Counted from the stretch's first letter, positions 50,201-58,811 are shown. The stretch is 64,000 nucleotides of DNA from Bhargavaea cecembensis (GCF_001619585.1 NZ_LQNT01000011.1:186001-250000); one strand, 5' to 3'. Notes: generated from the sequence alone by a model not told the origin. Translations and numbers: made by a program.

Positions 50201-50410
50201 CTATTCCTCTTCCCGGTACTCCAAAATATCCCCCGGCTGGCAGTCGAGCGCTTTGCAGATGGCTTCCAGTGTCGAGAACCGGACGGCCTTGGCCTTGCCG
50301 TTTTTCAGGATGGACAGGTTGGCCATCGTGACGCCGACTTTTTCGGAGAGCTCGGTGACGCTCATTTTTCGCTTGGCGAGCATGACGTCGAGATTGATGA
50401 TGATTGGCAT
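50201..50410 (-). CDS. XRE family helix-turn-helix regulator (YozG-like)
   Basis: 69-aa single-domain regulator: 'MPIIINLDVMLAKRKMSVTELSEKVGVTMANLSILKNGK' in family blocks such as MSVTELSEKVGVTMANLSI, then 'RFSTLEAICKALDCQPGDILEY'. In Bacillota this subgroup is commonly encoded beside DUF2975 membrane proteins, as here. GGGGGAG precedes the ATG. It is the last gene of a three-gene set. Confidence 0.93.
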   Translation of the reverse strand: MPIIINLDVMLAKRKMSVTELSEKVGVTMANLSILKNGKAKAVRFSTLEAICKALDCQPGDILEYREEE

Positions 50411-50424
50411 ATGTCTCCCCCTCC

Positions 50425-50916
50425 TCAGACCGTCAGTTCGTTTTCTTGTTTGATGTCGATTGCCTGTTTCAGCAGCCGCTGGAGCACCGCGGCGAAGACG
50501 GCGATCACGAGTGACGCGCTGACGATGACCAGGCCGATCAGGGCAAGACCCGGGGCGTCATCCCATTCGGCGATCATGAAGATGAACGGCAGCGCAATCG
50601 TATAAAGACCGCTGATCGTGAAGGCGTAGTTGCGAATTTTCTTCAGCGACACGACCGACAGATCCGAAAACGCTTCGTTGCGGTCGATGTAGCCCAGGAG
50701 CTTCAATGCCTGGTAAAGGGCCATATAGAACGGGATAGCCGAAATGTACATGATGGCCATCAGGCCGAGGACGATCGAAGGCAGCTGCATCCCCTCGCCG
50801 ATATACCCCATTGCTTCCAGGACAATCTTCGGAAGGATCAGTACCGCAATCAGGAGCACCGGGATGCCCATCACGATGACGGCGAGTTTCAAAAGTAATG
50901 TAGAACCTTTTTTCAT
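50425..50916 (-). CDS. DUF2975 membrane protein
   Basis: 163-aa protein with four helices: 'TLLLKLAVIVMGIPVLLIAVLIL', 'LGLMAIMYISAIPFYMALYQ', 'FTISGLYTIALPFIFMIAE' and 'LALIGLVIVSASLVIAVFAAVLQ', ending 'LLKQAIDIKQENELTV'. GAGGTG precedes ATG 50916; GTG 50925 overlaps that site. It is 14 bp upstream of the YozG-like gene and paralogous to the next gene. Confidence 0.9.
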   Translation of the reverse strand: MKKGSTLLLKLAVIVMGIPVLLIAVLILPKIVLEAMGYIGEGMQLPSIVLGLMAIMYISAIPFYMALYQALKLLGYIDRNEAFSDLSVVSLKKIRNYAFTISGLYTIALPFIFMIAEWDDAPGLALIGLVIVSASLVIAVFAAVLQRLLKQAIDIKQENELTV

Positions 50917-50951
50917 ATCGTACACCTCGTTTCATGTTGATGGTCTTACAT

Positions 50952-51431
50952 TCAGACCGTGAATTCATTTTCCACCCGGATGGAGATAGCCTGTTTCAGA
51001 AGATGCCCGAGCACCGCTGCAAAAACAGCGATCACAATTGACAGACCGACGACAGCCATGCCGATGACGGAGAGGCCCGGGGCATCTTCCATCCGGGCAA
51101 TGGCGGCGAATACGGGAAGGCCCAGCGCAAACAGGACGGCGACACTGACAGCACAGCGTCTGATGTTCCTGAGCGCGCGGATGGCCAACTCCGAGAATGC
51201 CTCTCTGCGGTCGATCAGGACTAACAGACGCCACGTTTCACGCAGTGCCGTGAAATAAGGCACTGATGATCCGGACAATACGGCAAACAATCCCCATACC
51301 ACAAACGGCAGCGGCTCCCCGCGAATCAGGGCAAGCGACACTTCAACGCCGAGCTGGAGGACGACAGCGAGTACCGGCAGGCCCATCACCACCAAAGTGA
51401 GCTTCAGGAATAACGTGGATCCCCTCTTCAT
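50952..51431 (-). CDS. DUF2975 membrane protein (paralogue)
   Basis: 159-aa four-helix protein sharing start 'MKRGSTLFLKLTLVVMGLPVL', middle 'LIDRREAFSELAIRALRNIRR' and end 'LLKQAISIRVENEFTV' with the adjacent 50425 gene, so a tandem duplication is clear. AAGAGGTG precedes ATG 51431. Both are transcribed with the small XRE regulator. The pair may form a heteromeric membrane protein; role unknown. Confidence 0.9.
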   Translation of the reverse strand: MKRGSTLFLKLTLVVMGLPVLAVVLQLGVEVSLALIRGEPLPFVVWGLFAVLSGSSVPYFTALRETWRLLVLIDRREAFSELAIRALRNIRRCAVSVAVLFALGLPVFAAIARMEDAPGLSVIGMAVVGLSIVIAVFAAVLGHLLKQAISIRVENEFTV

Positions 51432-51535
51432 CAAGCGCACCTCTTTCCATTGATTCTTCTCGATTATAGATAAATGTATATCGAATATCAATAAATAATG
51501 ATTGGAAAACGAAAAACTTTTTTCTCCCCACAAGA

Positions 51536-51571
51536 AAACGTGCTACACCACGAGCGGGCAGCAGCACGTTT
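51536..51571. terminator. Intrinsic hairpin
   Basis: AAACGTGCT / AGCACGTTT, 11 bp before the family 3 array. It is not followed by a long T run on either strand, so termination is uncertain. Confidence 0.5.
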
Positions 51572-51581
51572 CAGGCTAACT

Positions 51582-51665
51582 ATCGAGTTTACACATTGCG
51601 CCACCGAGTGTTCACGTTGGAGCCCTGAGATTACACATTCAGCTCGTGAGTGTTCACGTTGATTA
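51582..51665. repeat. 21-nt period array, family 3 inverted (4 units)
   Basis: Gapless units 51582-51602, 51603-51623, 51624-51644 and 51645-51665, core CGAGTNTWCACRTTG. Alternate units are more alike (1 with 3, 2 with 4), so a 42-nt higher-order period is visible. The reverse complement corresponds to the units at 11451. It precedes the MFS gene's promoter. Confidence 0.85.
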
Positions 51666-51758
51666 ACCCCGTGCACAAATCGCAACAATATTCTCTCCAT
51701 TTCCTCCTTTCTTTGCAGTATAGTGGAATTAACAGGTTTTCCCTTGGGAGGGATGCGG

Positions 51759-52967
51759 ATGAGGCGGAGTACGCTGTACGGATTGCTGATCGGGGGCATC
51801 GGGGTATCTCAGTTCGGCAACTGGATTTATCTGATCGCGCTGAATCTGCTCGTGTTTGATATGACCGGTTCGGCGGCCGCAGTCGCACTCCTTTATGTCA
51901 TCGGGCCTTCAGCTCGAGTGGTCATGAGTCTGTTCGCGGGATCGGTGATTGACCGCTCCGACAAGAAGCGGCTCATGATCGCCTCCGACGTCATCCGGGG
52001 CGTACTCGTCTGCATGATGCCGTTCGCCGGGTCGATTTGGCTTGTCTACCTGCTGGTCTTTCTGACCAACGCGACCGGGACATTTTTCGGTCCGAGTTCA
52101 ACGTTCGTCATCACGAAACTGGTCCCTGACAATGAACGCAAGCGGTTTAATTCATTCATGGGGATGATGAATTCCGGTGCGTTCCTGATCGGTCCGGCCC
52201 TTGCCGGCGTGCTTATCCTGACAGTCGGCACGACATGGACAGTCTTCCTGAACAGCGCCACATTCTTCCTTTGTGCCGTGGCCATCGCGCTTCTGCCCGT
52301 GCCCAAGGAAACCGGTGCCCCGTCCGGGCGGTTCGGATGGCGGATGCTCCGGGATGATTTTGGTGAAGTCGCACGCTTTATCCGGTCGGAGCCGTTTTTC
52401 TTCCGCATTTATCTGATATTCCAGACCGCTCTTATGTTGGCATTCGCACTGGACTCCCAGGAAGTGACGTTCATCAAGCAGGACCTCGCACTCGATGACC
52501 AGAAATACGGGCTGCTCGTGAGCACCGCGGGGGCCGGGTCGCTCATCGGGGCATCGCTTTCCGCTGCATTTGCAAAAAAGCTGTCCCTGCAGGCCTATCT
52601 TGGGTTCGGGACGGTGCTGACAATGGCGGCGTATGCGGCATTCTATAGCTCAGCCGGACTTTATACCGCAATGATTGCCTTTATCCTGCTCGGCATCTTC
52701 ATGGCCTTTAGCAACGCGGGCTACGACACGTTTTATCAGCGGAATGTGCCAACTGCTCTCATGGGCCGAGTAGGCAGCCTCGCAGCGATCTTCCAGAACG
52801 TCCTGCAGATTCTCTTCACCCTTCTTCTCGGTATGCTTGCGGAATGGTTCAGCGTGCAGGGGGCAACAATCGGCTTTGCCCTGCTGGCAATCGTGCTTGC
52901 CGGTATCCTGTCCATATCGGTGTTTGACCGGAAGAAGGCCGGATACTTTGAGGCGGAAACCGCGTAA
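51759..52967 (+). CDS. MFS transporter (DHA3-like exporter)
   Basis: 402-aa 12-helix major facilitator of the drug:H+ antiporter-3 group: 'GGIGVSQFGNWIYLIALNLLVFDMTGSAAAVALL' (first helices, in parts), the loop 'GSVIDRSDKKRLMIASDVIRG' (motif A-like) and 'NSFMGMMNSGAFLIGPALAGVLI'. It is probably an efflux pump; substrate unknown. TTGGGAGGG supports ATG 51759 over ATG 51753. It may be co-transcribed with the acetyltransferase gene 33 bp downstream. Confidence 0.92.
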   Translation: MRRSTLYGLLIGGIGVSQFGNWIYLIALNLLVFDMTGSAAAVALLYVIGPSARVVMSLFAGSVIDRSDKKRLMIASDVIRGVLVCMMPFAGSIWLVYLLVFLTNATGTFFGPSSTFVITKLVPDNERKRFNSFMGMMNSGAFLIGPALAGVLILTVGTTWTVFLNSATFFLCAVAIALLPVPKETGAPSGRFGWRMLRDDFGEVARFIRSEPFFFRIYLIFQTALMLAFALDSQEVTFIKQDLALDDQKYGLLVSTAGAGSLIGASLSAAFAKKLSLQAYLGFGTVLTMAAYAAFYSSAGLYTAMIAFILLGIFMAFSNAGYDTFYQRNVPTALMGRVGSLAAIFQNVLQILFTLLLGMLAEWFSVQGATIGFALLAIVLAGILSISVFDRKKAGYFEAETA

Positions 52968-53000
52968 TCGAAATGAATCAACACCAAAGGGGATGCAGAC

Positions 53001-53438
53001 ATGGAGACATTAATCATTAAAGAACTCGAGTCAACCGATGACCTGCTGGCCGCTTTTCCTGTCATGAAGCAATTGCGGACACATCTCGATGAAACCACCT
53101 ACCTTGACCTTGTTAAAGAAGCACAGGAAAAGGACAGCTACAGGATGTTGGCTCTTCAGGACGGCAACGAAATCATTTCAGTGATTGGCTTTAAACCGAT
53201 GATTACCCTTTACTACGGCAGATTTGTCTGGGTGTGCGACCTGGTCACCGATCACAACCGCCGCTCCGGCGGATACGGTCAAAAGCTGCTGGATTATGTT
53301 CACGGCTGGGCGAAGAAGAACGGCTACACGAGCGTCGCCCTCTCCTCGGGACTCCAGCGGGAGGATGCACACCGTTTCTATGAAGATAAGATGGAGTATG
53401 ACCGGGTCAGTTACGTGTTCAGGAAGGCACTAGACTGA
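53001..53438 (+). CDS. GNAT family N-acetyltransferase
   Basis: 145-aa acetyltransferase: 'LAAFPVMKQLRTHLDETTYLDLV', 'YGRFVWVCDLVTDHNRRSGGYGQKLLDY' with the acetyl-CoA loop RRSGGYG, and 'VALSSGLQREDAHRFYEDKMEYDR'. It follows the MFS gene and precedes the methyltransferase gene by 19 bp, so the four genes 51759-54575 may form one operon. Confidence 0.9.
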   Translation: METLIIKELESTDDLLAAFPVMKQLRTHLDETTYLDLVKEAQEKDSYRMLALQDGNEIISVIGFKPMITLYYGRFVWVCDLVTDHNRRSGGYGQKLLDYVHGWAKKNGYTSVALSSGLQREDAHRFYEDKMEYDRVSYVFRKALD

Positions 53439-53457
53439 GGAATAAAGGAGGAACAGT

Positions 53458-54210
53458 ATGAGAACCGCAGATAATCTGGAGAAATACGAAGACCCCGCCG
53501 GCTATGATGAGCGGTATGGCGGGTTCGATGCGGACCTCCGTCTGATTCAGGATTGGTTGCCCGCCCCCGGCTCGGCGGTCATCGATCTCGCCTGCGGCAC
53601 GGGACGGATCACCCTTCCGCTCGCAGAGGCCGGATATGAGGTGACCGGCGTCGACTTACATGAGGGAATGCTCGCGCGTGCGCGGGAAAAAGCTGCGCAA
53701 CAAGGTCTCTCCGTCCGCTTCCTCCAGCAGGATTGCCGTGCGCTTGACCTCCCCGTTTCCGCTCCCCTCGTTGTCATGGCGGGTAACTCATTCCAGCACT
53801 TCCTGACGAATGAGGACCAGGACCGGTTGCTAGAAAGTGTCCGGCGACATCTCAAGCAGGGCGGACGGTTCATCTTCGATACGCGGAACCCCGTGTTCGC
53901 GGAACTCGCCGAACCTGACCGGTATGAAGAGATTGTGGACACCGGTGGGCGCCAGATTCGCGAGGAGCATACCGAGACATATGAACCTGTCACGCAGATC
54001 CTTCATTGCACGACGGAGCGATTTGCCGAAGACGGGACCCCGCTCGGCCAGGACGGCATCTTGCTCCGCTATACGTATCCGCTCGAACTGCGGCGGCTCC
54101 TTCGGCAGCACGGCTTCCAACTGGAAAACATGTACGGTGACTGGAGCGGGCAATCTTTTGAAGCGGAAAGCGGCCAGATGGTGTGTGTCTGCTGGGGAGA
54201 TGAGCGATGA
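53458..54210 (+). CDS. Class I SAM-dependent methyltransferase
   Basis: 250-aa methyltransferase. The SAM motif I is 'AVIDLACGTGRITLPLAEAGYEVTGVDL' (VIDLACGTGR and GVDL as separate motifs, about 40-65), and 'FLQQDCRALDLP' and 'VVMAGNSFQHFLTNEDQDRLL' follow. Substrate unknown. AAGGAGG precedes ATG 53458. The stop overlaps the next start by ATGA. Confidence 0.92.
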   Translation: MRTADNLEKYEDPAGYDERYGGFDADLRLIQDWLPAPGSAVIDLACGTGRITLPLAEAGYEVTGVDLHEGMLARAREKAAQQGLSVRFLQQDCRALDLPVSAPLVVMAGNSFQHFLTNEDQDRLLESVRRHLKQGGRFIFDTRNPVFAELAEPDRYEEIVDTGGRQIREEHTETYEPVTQILHCTTERFAEDGTPLGQDGILLRYTYPLELRRLLRQHGFQLENMYGDWSGQSFEAESGQMVCVCWGDER

Positions 54211-54575
54211 TCATTACCGCCAATCAATGGAAAATCACTCTCGAGCTTCTGTTTTACCTGTCAGCGGTCGCTACGATTGTCTCGGTGTTTGAGCGTCCTT
54301 CAGAGTGGGATGCCATTTTTGTGTGGCTCGGCATCGGCATTATCCGGGAAATTATCAACAAGACGATTGGAAAAGACCTCAAAACCGTCTTTGACCACAA
54401 AGTCTTCAAATTTTTGGACACTGTCTTGCTGGGTGTACTAGTGGTCGGGGTGTACTGGAACTACCGGGATCTCGGAATCCTTATTTCGACCGGAATCACT
54501 GCGCTCCTCACTCTATTAACTTTTCTATTTCGCTTATTTAAGCGGGACGATCCGGCCAGTGAGGATAAGTTTTAA
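54207..54575 (+). CDS. Small membrane protein
   Basis: 122 aa with four hydrophobic segments ('WKITLELLFYLSAVATIVSVF', quoted as ITLELLFYLSAVATIVSV; 'AIFVWLGIGIIREIIN'; 'FLDTVLLGVLVVGVYWNY'; 'ISTGITALLTLLTFLFRLF'). Its ATG overlaps the methyltransferase stop, so it is translationally coupled. No family recognised. Confidence 0.75.
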   Translation: MIITANQWKITLELLFYLSAVATIVSVFERPSEWDAIFVWLGIGIIREIINKTIGKDLKTVFDHKVFKFLDTVLLGVLVVGVYWNYRDLGILISTGITALLTLLTFLFRLFKRDDPASEDKF

Positions 54576-54620
54576 GCTCTGACATCTTGAACACTGATAT
54601 CTATGTAGGAGGTGAAAAAG

Positions 54621-54822
54621 TTGAGTAAGGGGCAGCGTTCACTCTTTATTTTTCCGCTCCTTTACTTTTTCCTCGTAACTGTAAGACAGCAGTTTCAGAT
54701 GGGACTGTCCACCTTGGCAAAAACCTGCCATCTTAATCATTTCTTCAGTCATGCTGCTCCTAGGAATACTCCTATACAACTGGGCTAGTAAGCCGCACCA
54801 ATGGGGAACCCATAACAGATGA
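54621..54822 (+). pseudogene. Small membrane protein gene with frameshift
   Basis: TTG 54621 has an excellent AGGAGGTG and starts MSKGQRSLFIFPLLYFFLVTV, a membrane helix, but the frame then becomes unlike protein and stops at 54788. In the +1 frame the following DNA encodes 'KPAILIISSVMLLLGILLYNW' (given as AILIISSVMLLLGILLYNW) and ends ASKPHQWGTHNR at 54822, a good second helix and tail. One base lost or gained between about 54680 and 54725 would give a two-helix protein of about 66 aa. Confidence 0.5.
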
Positions 54823-54832
54823 AGAAAATAGA

Positions 54833-54865
54833 CAAGAGGACAGGCAGCCCCTGTCCTCTGTTCTA
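54833..54865 (+). terminator. Intrinsic terminator
   Basis: AGAGGACAGG / CCTGTCCTCT followed by GTTCTATT, behind the broken small gene. Confidence 0.75.
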
Positions 54866-54929
54866 TTCGTCCCACTCTAAGTTTTCTCTCATTAAGGAAA
54901 TAGGAGAGGGGAAGGAACAGAAGTTGCTA

Positions 54930-55106
54930 CTAATTTTGATCCCTCTTTCTACTTAAATATATAATACTGAATACCGCACTCAAATAAATAATACTCCCCA
55001 TAAAAGTCATAACGCGATTACCTTGTTCTCCCAATTTATTGCTCGTTATAACTACCATAAAAGCACCAATTACTGTTAAAATTAACAAAAAAACATTTTT
55101 CATCAT
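54930..55106 (-). CDS. Small membrane protein
   Basis: About 58 aa from M-M-K-N: a first helix 'NVFLLILTVIGAFMVVI', a loop 'TSNKLGEQGNR' and a second helix 'FMGSIIYLSAVFSIIYLS' with basic end RKRDQN. Very AT-rich. The ribosome site is weak, so the start is uncertain (an upstream in-frame ATG exists at 55211). No family recognised. Confidence 0.45.
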   Translation of the reverse strand: MMKNVFLLILTVIGAFMVVITSNKLGEQGNRVMTFMGSIIYLSAVFSIIYLSRKRDQN

Positions 55107-55362
55107 ACCAATCCACATTTCAATTATTTTTTTGTAATTACATAATTCTTCTATTGTCTTAAAGAAGATGGGAAGAAAATCTAGTAATAGAGAGGTCTTT
55201 ATTGTAATCATTCAATTTCAGCATTTAAATTCCTGCCTGCCCAATTGTATGCGGTCCGAATAGGTACGGGAACTTCATCCAACTTAAATGCTACCCTTGG
55301 ATGTACAACTCCGGTCAATGTTATCATTGCAGTACATCAATTGTTCTTTGGAGGCGAGTGAC

Positions 55363-55602
55363 ATGGACAAGCAAGGCCAGGAAAAGTTCATGAGTTTCAT
55401 CTTGGAGCGGGTACAGGAAGGCAAGGAAGATGAGGCAAAGGCCATTCTGACGGAAAATTTCCGGAAGCAGGATGAGGGCACGTTCTCACAGCAGGAGATC
55501 CAGGAGTTCATCCCGAAGATGATCAGCCTCATCAAGCCGGACCGGTTGGATGAAGTACAAGCCGTCGTAAGGAAATTCTCCGGGGATTTTGGCAACAGAT
55601 GA
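55363..55602 (+). CDS. Conserved small bacillary protein
   Basis: 79-aa soluble helical protein: 'MDKQGQEKFMSFILERVQEGK', 'AKAILTENFRKQDEGTFSQQ', 'IQEFIPKMISLIKPDRLDEV'. I recall very similar hypothetical proteins in many Bacillus genomes, without known function. GGAGGC lies before ATG 55363; the longer frame from 55288 has no ribosome site. Confidence 0.75.
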   Translation: MDKQGQEKFMSFILERVQEGKEDEAKAILTENFRKQDEGTFSQQEIQEFIPKMISLIKPDRLDEVQAVVRKFSGDFGNR

Positions 55603-55653
55603 CGTTTGCCCCGTACAGTCCACTGTATGGGTTTCTTCTAATCCTAATCATCA

Positions 55654-55682
55654 AAAAAACGACCCATTGCAGGTCGTTTTTT
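55654..55682. terminator. Bidirectional intrinsic terminator
   Basis: Perfect AAAAAACGACC / GGTCGTTTTTT between the 55363 gene and the convergent methyltransferase gene. Confidence 0.92.
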
Positions 55683-56425
55683 CATTTTTCCCCGATGATT
55701 AAAAACCGTTTTGAATTTGTCCGGATCCCCTTGTCAGTTCGGTTCGCTTCAATAAAATCATTCAAGATTTTATTGTCATTTTGATCCCGGCCGAAGTCCG
55801 GAACAATTGGTGTGTGCTTCAGCAAAAAAAGAAGATCTTCGGATCTTTGATAGTACTCGGTTGCATCATATTCAAATGCCTGAACATGCGAAAAACCTGC
55901 TTCATCCAGTTCCCGTATGTATCTTTCCTTCAATGCTCCATCTTCTTCATTGATGGATTGTCCTCGACCAAACGCTTTTTTGATATTCAACTTATCTGAT
56001 TCACCCACCTGCTGTGTCATAAACCGTCCACTGGTCTTTAAAATCCTAAATACTTCTTTAGAGGAGAATGGAGCGTGACGGCTTGTCACGATATCAAAAA
56101 AACCATCCGGGAATCGCAGTTCGTCAGCACGCATTTGAAAGAACCTGACGTTAGACACAGTTGAATTCTTAAGGTTCATTTCGGCTTTCTTAATCATTTC
56201 ATTGGATAAGTCAATTCCTATTGTGAAAAGCAGTGAAGTTGAAAGCTGCAACAAATTTTCACCACCGCCAGTGCCGATGTCCAACAACACCCCCGTATTG
56301 TTACATCTGCTTTTCACCTCTTCATAAAAATCCCATTCAACACCCTCAGATAAAACCTTCAAATCACTAAAATCCCAACCATTTACCTTTCCGACTTTGT
56401 CGTAAAAACTCTCATCACGACTCAT
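55682..56425 (-). CDS. Class I SAM-dependent methyltransferase
   Basis: 247-aa methyltransferase with motif I 'VLLDIGTGGGENLLQLS' (about 46-62), 'IGIDLSNEMIKKAEMNL' (motif II) and 'DGFFDIVTSRHAPFSSKEVFRILKTSGRFM' (motif III-IV, quoted in parts). It resembles the group near rRNA guanine methyltransferases (RlmA-like), but the zinc finger is absent. AT-rich compared with uvsE next to it. Substrate unknown. GGGGGTA precedes the ATG. Confidence 0.88.
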   Translation of the reverse strand: MSRDESFYDKVGKVNGWDFSDLKVLSEGVEWDFYEEVKSRCNNTGVLLDIGTGGGENLLQLSTSLLFTIGIDLSNEMIKKAEMNLKNSTVSNVRFFQMRADELRFPDGFFDIVTSRHAPFSSKEVFRILKTSGRFMTQQVGESDKLNIKKAFGRGQSINEEDGALKERYIRELDEAGFSHVQAFEYDATEYYQRSEDLLFLLKHTPIVPDFGRDQNDNKILNDFIEANRTDKGIRTNSKRFLIIGEK

Positions 56426-56525
56426 CTGTATACCCCCTTCACATATAACCCTCCCGCTTCCCTTCTATCATACGGTTCAACAGATCCCTCCACCACTTTG
56501 AGGGAGGCAATTCGACAACCTAAAA

Positions 56526-56547
56526 GGACCATCGAAACCGATGGTCC
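56526..56547. terminator. Intrinsic terminator of uvsE
   Basis: GGACCATCG / CGATGGTCC, flanked by CTTTTA on the minus strand. The arm is almost the same as in the yjcZ terminator at 48763. Confidence 0.8.
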
Positions 56548-56559
56548 CTTCGTTCACTC

Positions 56560-57459
56560 CTACGGCTCGTCCACCTGCATCCCCCGCTCCTTCAGCATCT
56601 CAAGCACCTCGAGCGCCGCCTGCTCCTTCATTTTCGCCTCGACCATGATGTCTACGTCCTTCCCGTCCAGTTCGGCGAGCAGCCAGTCGAGGTCTTCGGG
56701 CAGAATATAGTTGTGGTGCGGACGGTCGTCAGGGCGGTCACGGCCGGAGCTGATGTGGATTTTCGGGATGCCGACCGGCTCCCACGTTTTCCAGACACGC
56801 GGAAGCAACGCGTCAAGGGGCTCGTCCGCCGGATGGCAGCGGTGGTGGTGGATGTCGAAGCAGGCGGGGATGCCGGCCGCTTCGCATACATAGAGGACGT
56901 CAGCTAAATTGTATGTCCGGTCGTCATTCTCGTACCGCAGTTTGGTGCGGATCCAGTCCGGGAGCCGTTCCGTCTCCTCGATGAGCCGCTTGAGTGCAGC
57001 TCCCGGGTTGCCATACTTCCCGCCGAGATGCAGGATCATGTCCTCGGCCCCGGTCAGTTCCATAAGGGTGGCGTGATGCTCGAGGTCCTCATGTGTCTTT
57101 TTGACAATGTCCGGGTTCGGCGAGCTCAGTACCGAATACTGGCCCGGGTGCATCGAGATCCGGAGACCGAAGCGGTCGCGGAGAGACTTGATCTCCGCGC
57201 AGACCTCTCGAACATCGGGATCATTCGCCCAGTCCCAGGTATTCACCGGGTGCGTCGCAAGGACGATGAGGTCACTGCTCAGCCGGTAAAACCCGATGCC
57301 GTTCACGATGTTCCATCCGATGATCTTCTTCGTCTGACGCAGGTTCTCAAGCGTCAGCTGTTTCAGTGTGTGCTCGCCTTCCCGCTCCGCCGTCGCCACC
57401 CGGCATGTGCGGAAACCGCCTTTTAATGTTGTATTAATGCAGGCATAGCCGACTTTCAT
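56560..57459 (-). CDS. uvsE: UV DNA damage endonuclease
   Basis: 299-aa TIM-barrel metal-dependent endonuclease that nicks 5' of UV photoproducts and some other lesions. 'VGYACINTTLK' opens the protein, 'LRISMHPGQYSVLSSPNPDI' and 'DMILHLGGKYGNPGAAL' carry metal ligands, and 'CFDIHHHRCHP' and 'IPKIHISSGRD' complete the site. In Bacillus it is expressed in sporulating cells and helps spore UV resistance. ATG 57459; the longer frame from 57513 lacks a ribosome site. Monocistronic. Confidence 0.95.
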   Translation of the reverse strand: MKVGYACINTTLKGGFRTCRVATAEREGEHTLKQLTLENLRQTKKIIGWNIVNGIGFYRLSSDLIVLATHPVNTWDWANDPDVREVCAEIKSLRDRFGLRISMHPGQYSVLSSPNPDIVKKTHEDLEHHATLMELTGAEDMILHLGGKYGNPGAALKRLIEETERLPDWIRTKLRYENDDRTYNLADVLYVCEAAGIPACFDIHHHRCHPADEPLDALLPRVWKTWEPVGIPKIHISSGRDRPDDRPHHNYILPEDLDWLLAELDGKDVDIMVEAKMKEQAALEVLEMLKERGMQVDEP

Positions 57460-57605
57460 CCTATTGTCCTCCCGTCCGTTCCTCCGTCTCTTGAATATCT
57501 TTACCCCATTCATGGAGTTTTACCGTGGGACGGCGAATCTTTTCAAGGAAGGAAGGGGCAGGCTGACATCACGTTGCTTTTTAGTGTTTATCTCTTCCAT
57601 GCCGA

Positions 57606-57998
57606 TCATTGATTTCTATAATCAAATCGGTCATGCGGCACATTTAATGAATGCCCATTGATCACTACCGTGTCCGAGTCTGTCCAAACAATCGATGCGG
57701 TTTCTTCCCGGCCATCCCAATAAATCGTTTTGGTTTTATTCTCTTTCTCATTAAAGACCAGCTCTCCCCGAATGGCATACGGTGTCGTTGCCCCGTCGTT
57801 TGTTATGTACGCTTTAAGCGTGTACGTTCCATCTGGCGAAGTCTCCTCTGTCAGGTATTTCCCCGAAGGAAGCCTGTCCATGTCAAAGAACAGCCAATAC
57901 ACACCGTAGGCAGCCATTCCCACAAACAGCAGTACGATGCCCCCAACAATCTTCAGCACTTTATTAAGTTCATTACCCCTCAGGGATTCTGATCTCAT
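57606..57998 (-). CDS. DUF5412-like membrane-anchored protein
   Basis: 130 aa: a single hydrophobic helix 'IVGGIVLLFVGMAAYGVYWLFF' (given as GGIVLLFVGMAAYGVYWLF), then 'DRLPSGKYLTEETSPDGTYTL' and 'RGELVFNEKENKTKTIYWDG', the exposed beta-rich domain typical of DUF5412. It is probably anchored in the cytoplasmic membrane facing out. GAGGG supports ATG 57998. Co-transcribed with the tiny gene upstream (33 bp). Function unknown. Confidence 0.75.
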   Translation of the reverse strand: MRSESLRGNELNKVLKIVGGIVLLFVGMAAYGVYWLFFDMDRLPSGKYLTEETSPDGTYTLKAYITNDGATTPYAIRGELVFNEKENKTKTIYWDGREETASIVWTDSDTVVINGHSLNVPHDRFDYRNQ

Positions 57999-58030
57999 AT
58001 AACCCTCACACTTCCGTCCTCTTAATACCA

Positions 58031-58189
58031 TTACTTGTTCAATTTCCGATTTGCTCTTATACCACCAAGGATTAAAAGTGCTCCTACGATGAAGAAGACA
58101 AACCCTCTGGAAAATCCTAAAATTATAAAGATGATTCCAAGCAGCAGAAAGCTTGCCACAACTGGATTGTTATAGTTGATTTTATTCAA
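58031..58189 (-). CDS. Very small membrane protein
   Basis: 52 aa: NKINYNNPVVASF, then two hydrophobic helices ('LLLGIIFIILGFSRG', 'FVFFIVGALLILGGI') and the basic end RANRKLNK. TTG 58189 is preceded by TGGAGGAAG. It lies 33 bp upstream of the DUF5412-like gene on the same strand. Shorter than most gene finders report. No family recognised. Confidence 0.65.
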   Translation of the reverse strand: MNKINYNNPVVASFLLLGIIFIILGFSRGFVFFIVGALLILGGIRANRKLNK

Positions 58190-58354
58190 AGCACTTCCTC
58201 CAAACTGATGATTCTCCCCTCTGACCGTTTTTAATAAATATTGCTGTCCGATGTGACAGGTTGCGTGTCAGACTGTGTCTGGTTCCATTTTAGCAATTGT
58301 GCGGCGACTCATGATACAATGAAGCAGACTGAATTTTCTGCGGAGGCGATAGAT

Positions 58355-58795
58355 ATGCGTTTGACTGTTTATTTGGCCGGGGAAATCCATTCATCCTGGC
58401 GAGATGAAATCAAAGAGAAAGCGGCTGCCCTGAAACTGCCGATCGACTTTGTCGGACCGCAGGAGAACCATGACCGCTCCGACAACATCGGTGAAGAGAT
58501 CATCGGCGAACAGCCGGGGCCGTTCTACAAGGACTGGGCGGCATCGAGCTTCAACAACCTGCGCACCGAAGTGCTGATGCAGAAGGCCGACCTCGTTATT
58601 GCCCTGTTCGGCGAGAAATACAAGCAGTGGAACACCGCAATGGACGCAAGTGCTGCCGTTGCACTCGGCAAGCCGCTCATCCTTATCCGTCCGGAGCAGC
58701 ATATCCATGCGCTGAAGGAGCTTTCCCGCAAGGCAAGCGCCACCGTGGAAGACTGCGACCAGGCAATCAAGGCACTGAAGTACATCTTTGACTGA
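58355..58795 (+). CDS. ytoQ: YtoQ family protein
   Basis: 146-aa protein collinear with B. subtilis YtoQ: 'LTVYLAGEIHSSWRDEIKEK', 'FVGPQENHDRSDNIGEEI', 'KADLVIALFGEKYKQWNTAMDASAAVALGKPLI' (as two motifs). The fold is close to nucleoside 2-deoxyribosyltransferases, and the Asp/Glu positions suggest a nucleoside-related enzyme, unproven. CGGAGG precedes ATG 58355; the longer frame from 58241 has no ribosome site. Followed by two genes that are probably in the same operon. Confidence 0.92.
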   Translation: MRLTVYLAGEIHSSWRDEIKEKAAALKLPIDFVGPQENHDRSDNIGEEIIGEQPGPFYKDWAASSFNNLRTEVLMQKADLVIALFGEKYKQWNTAMDASAAVALGKPLILIRPEQHIHALKELSRKASATVEDCDQAIKALKYIFD

Positions 58796-58811
58796 GCGAA
58801 GGTCGCCCACT

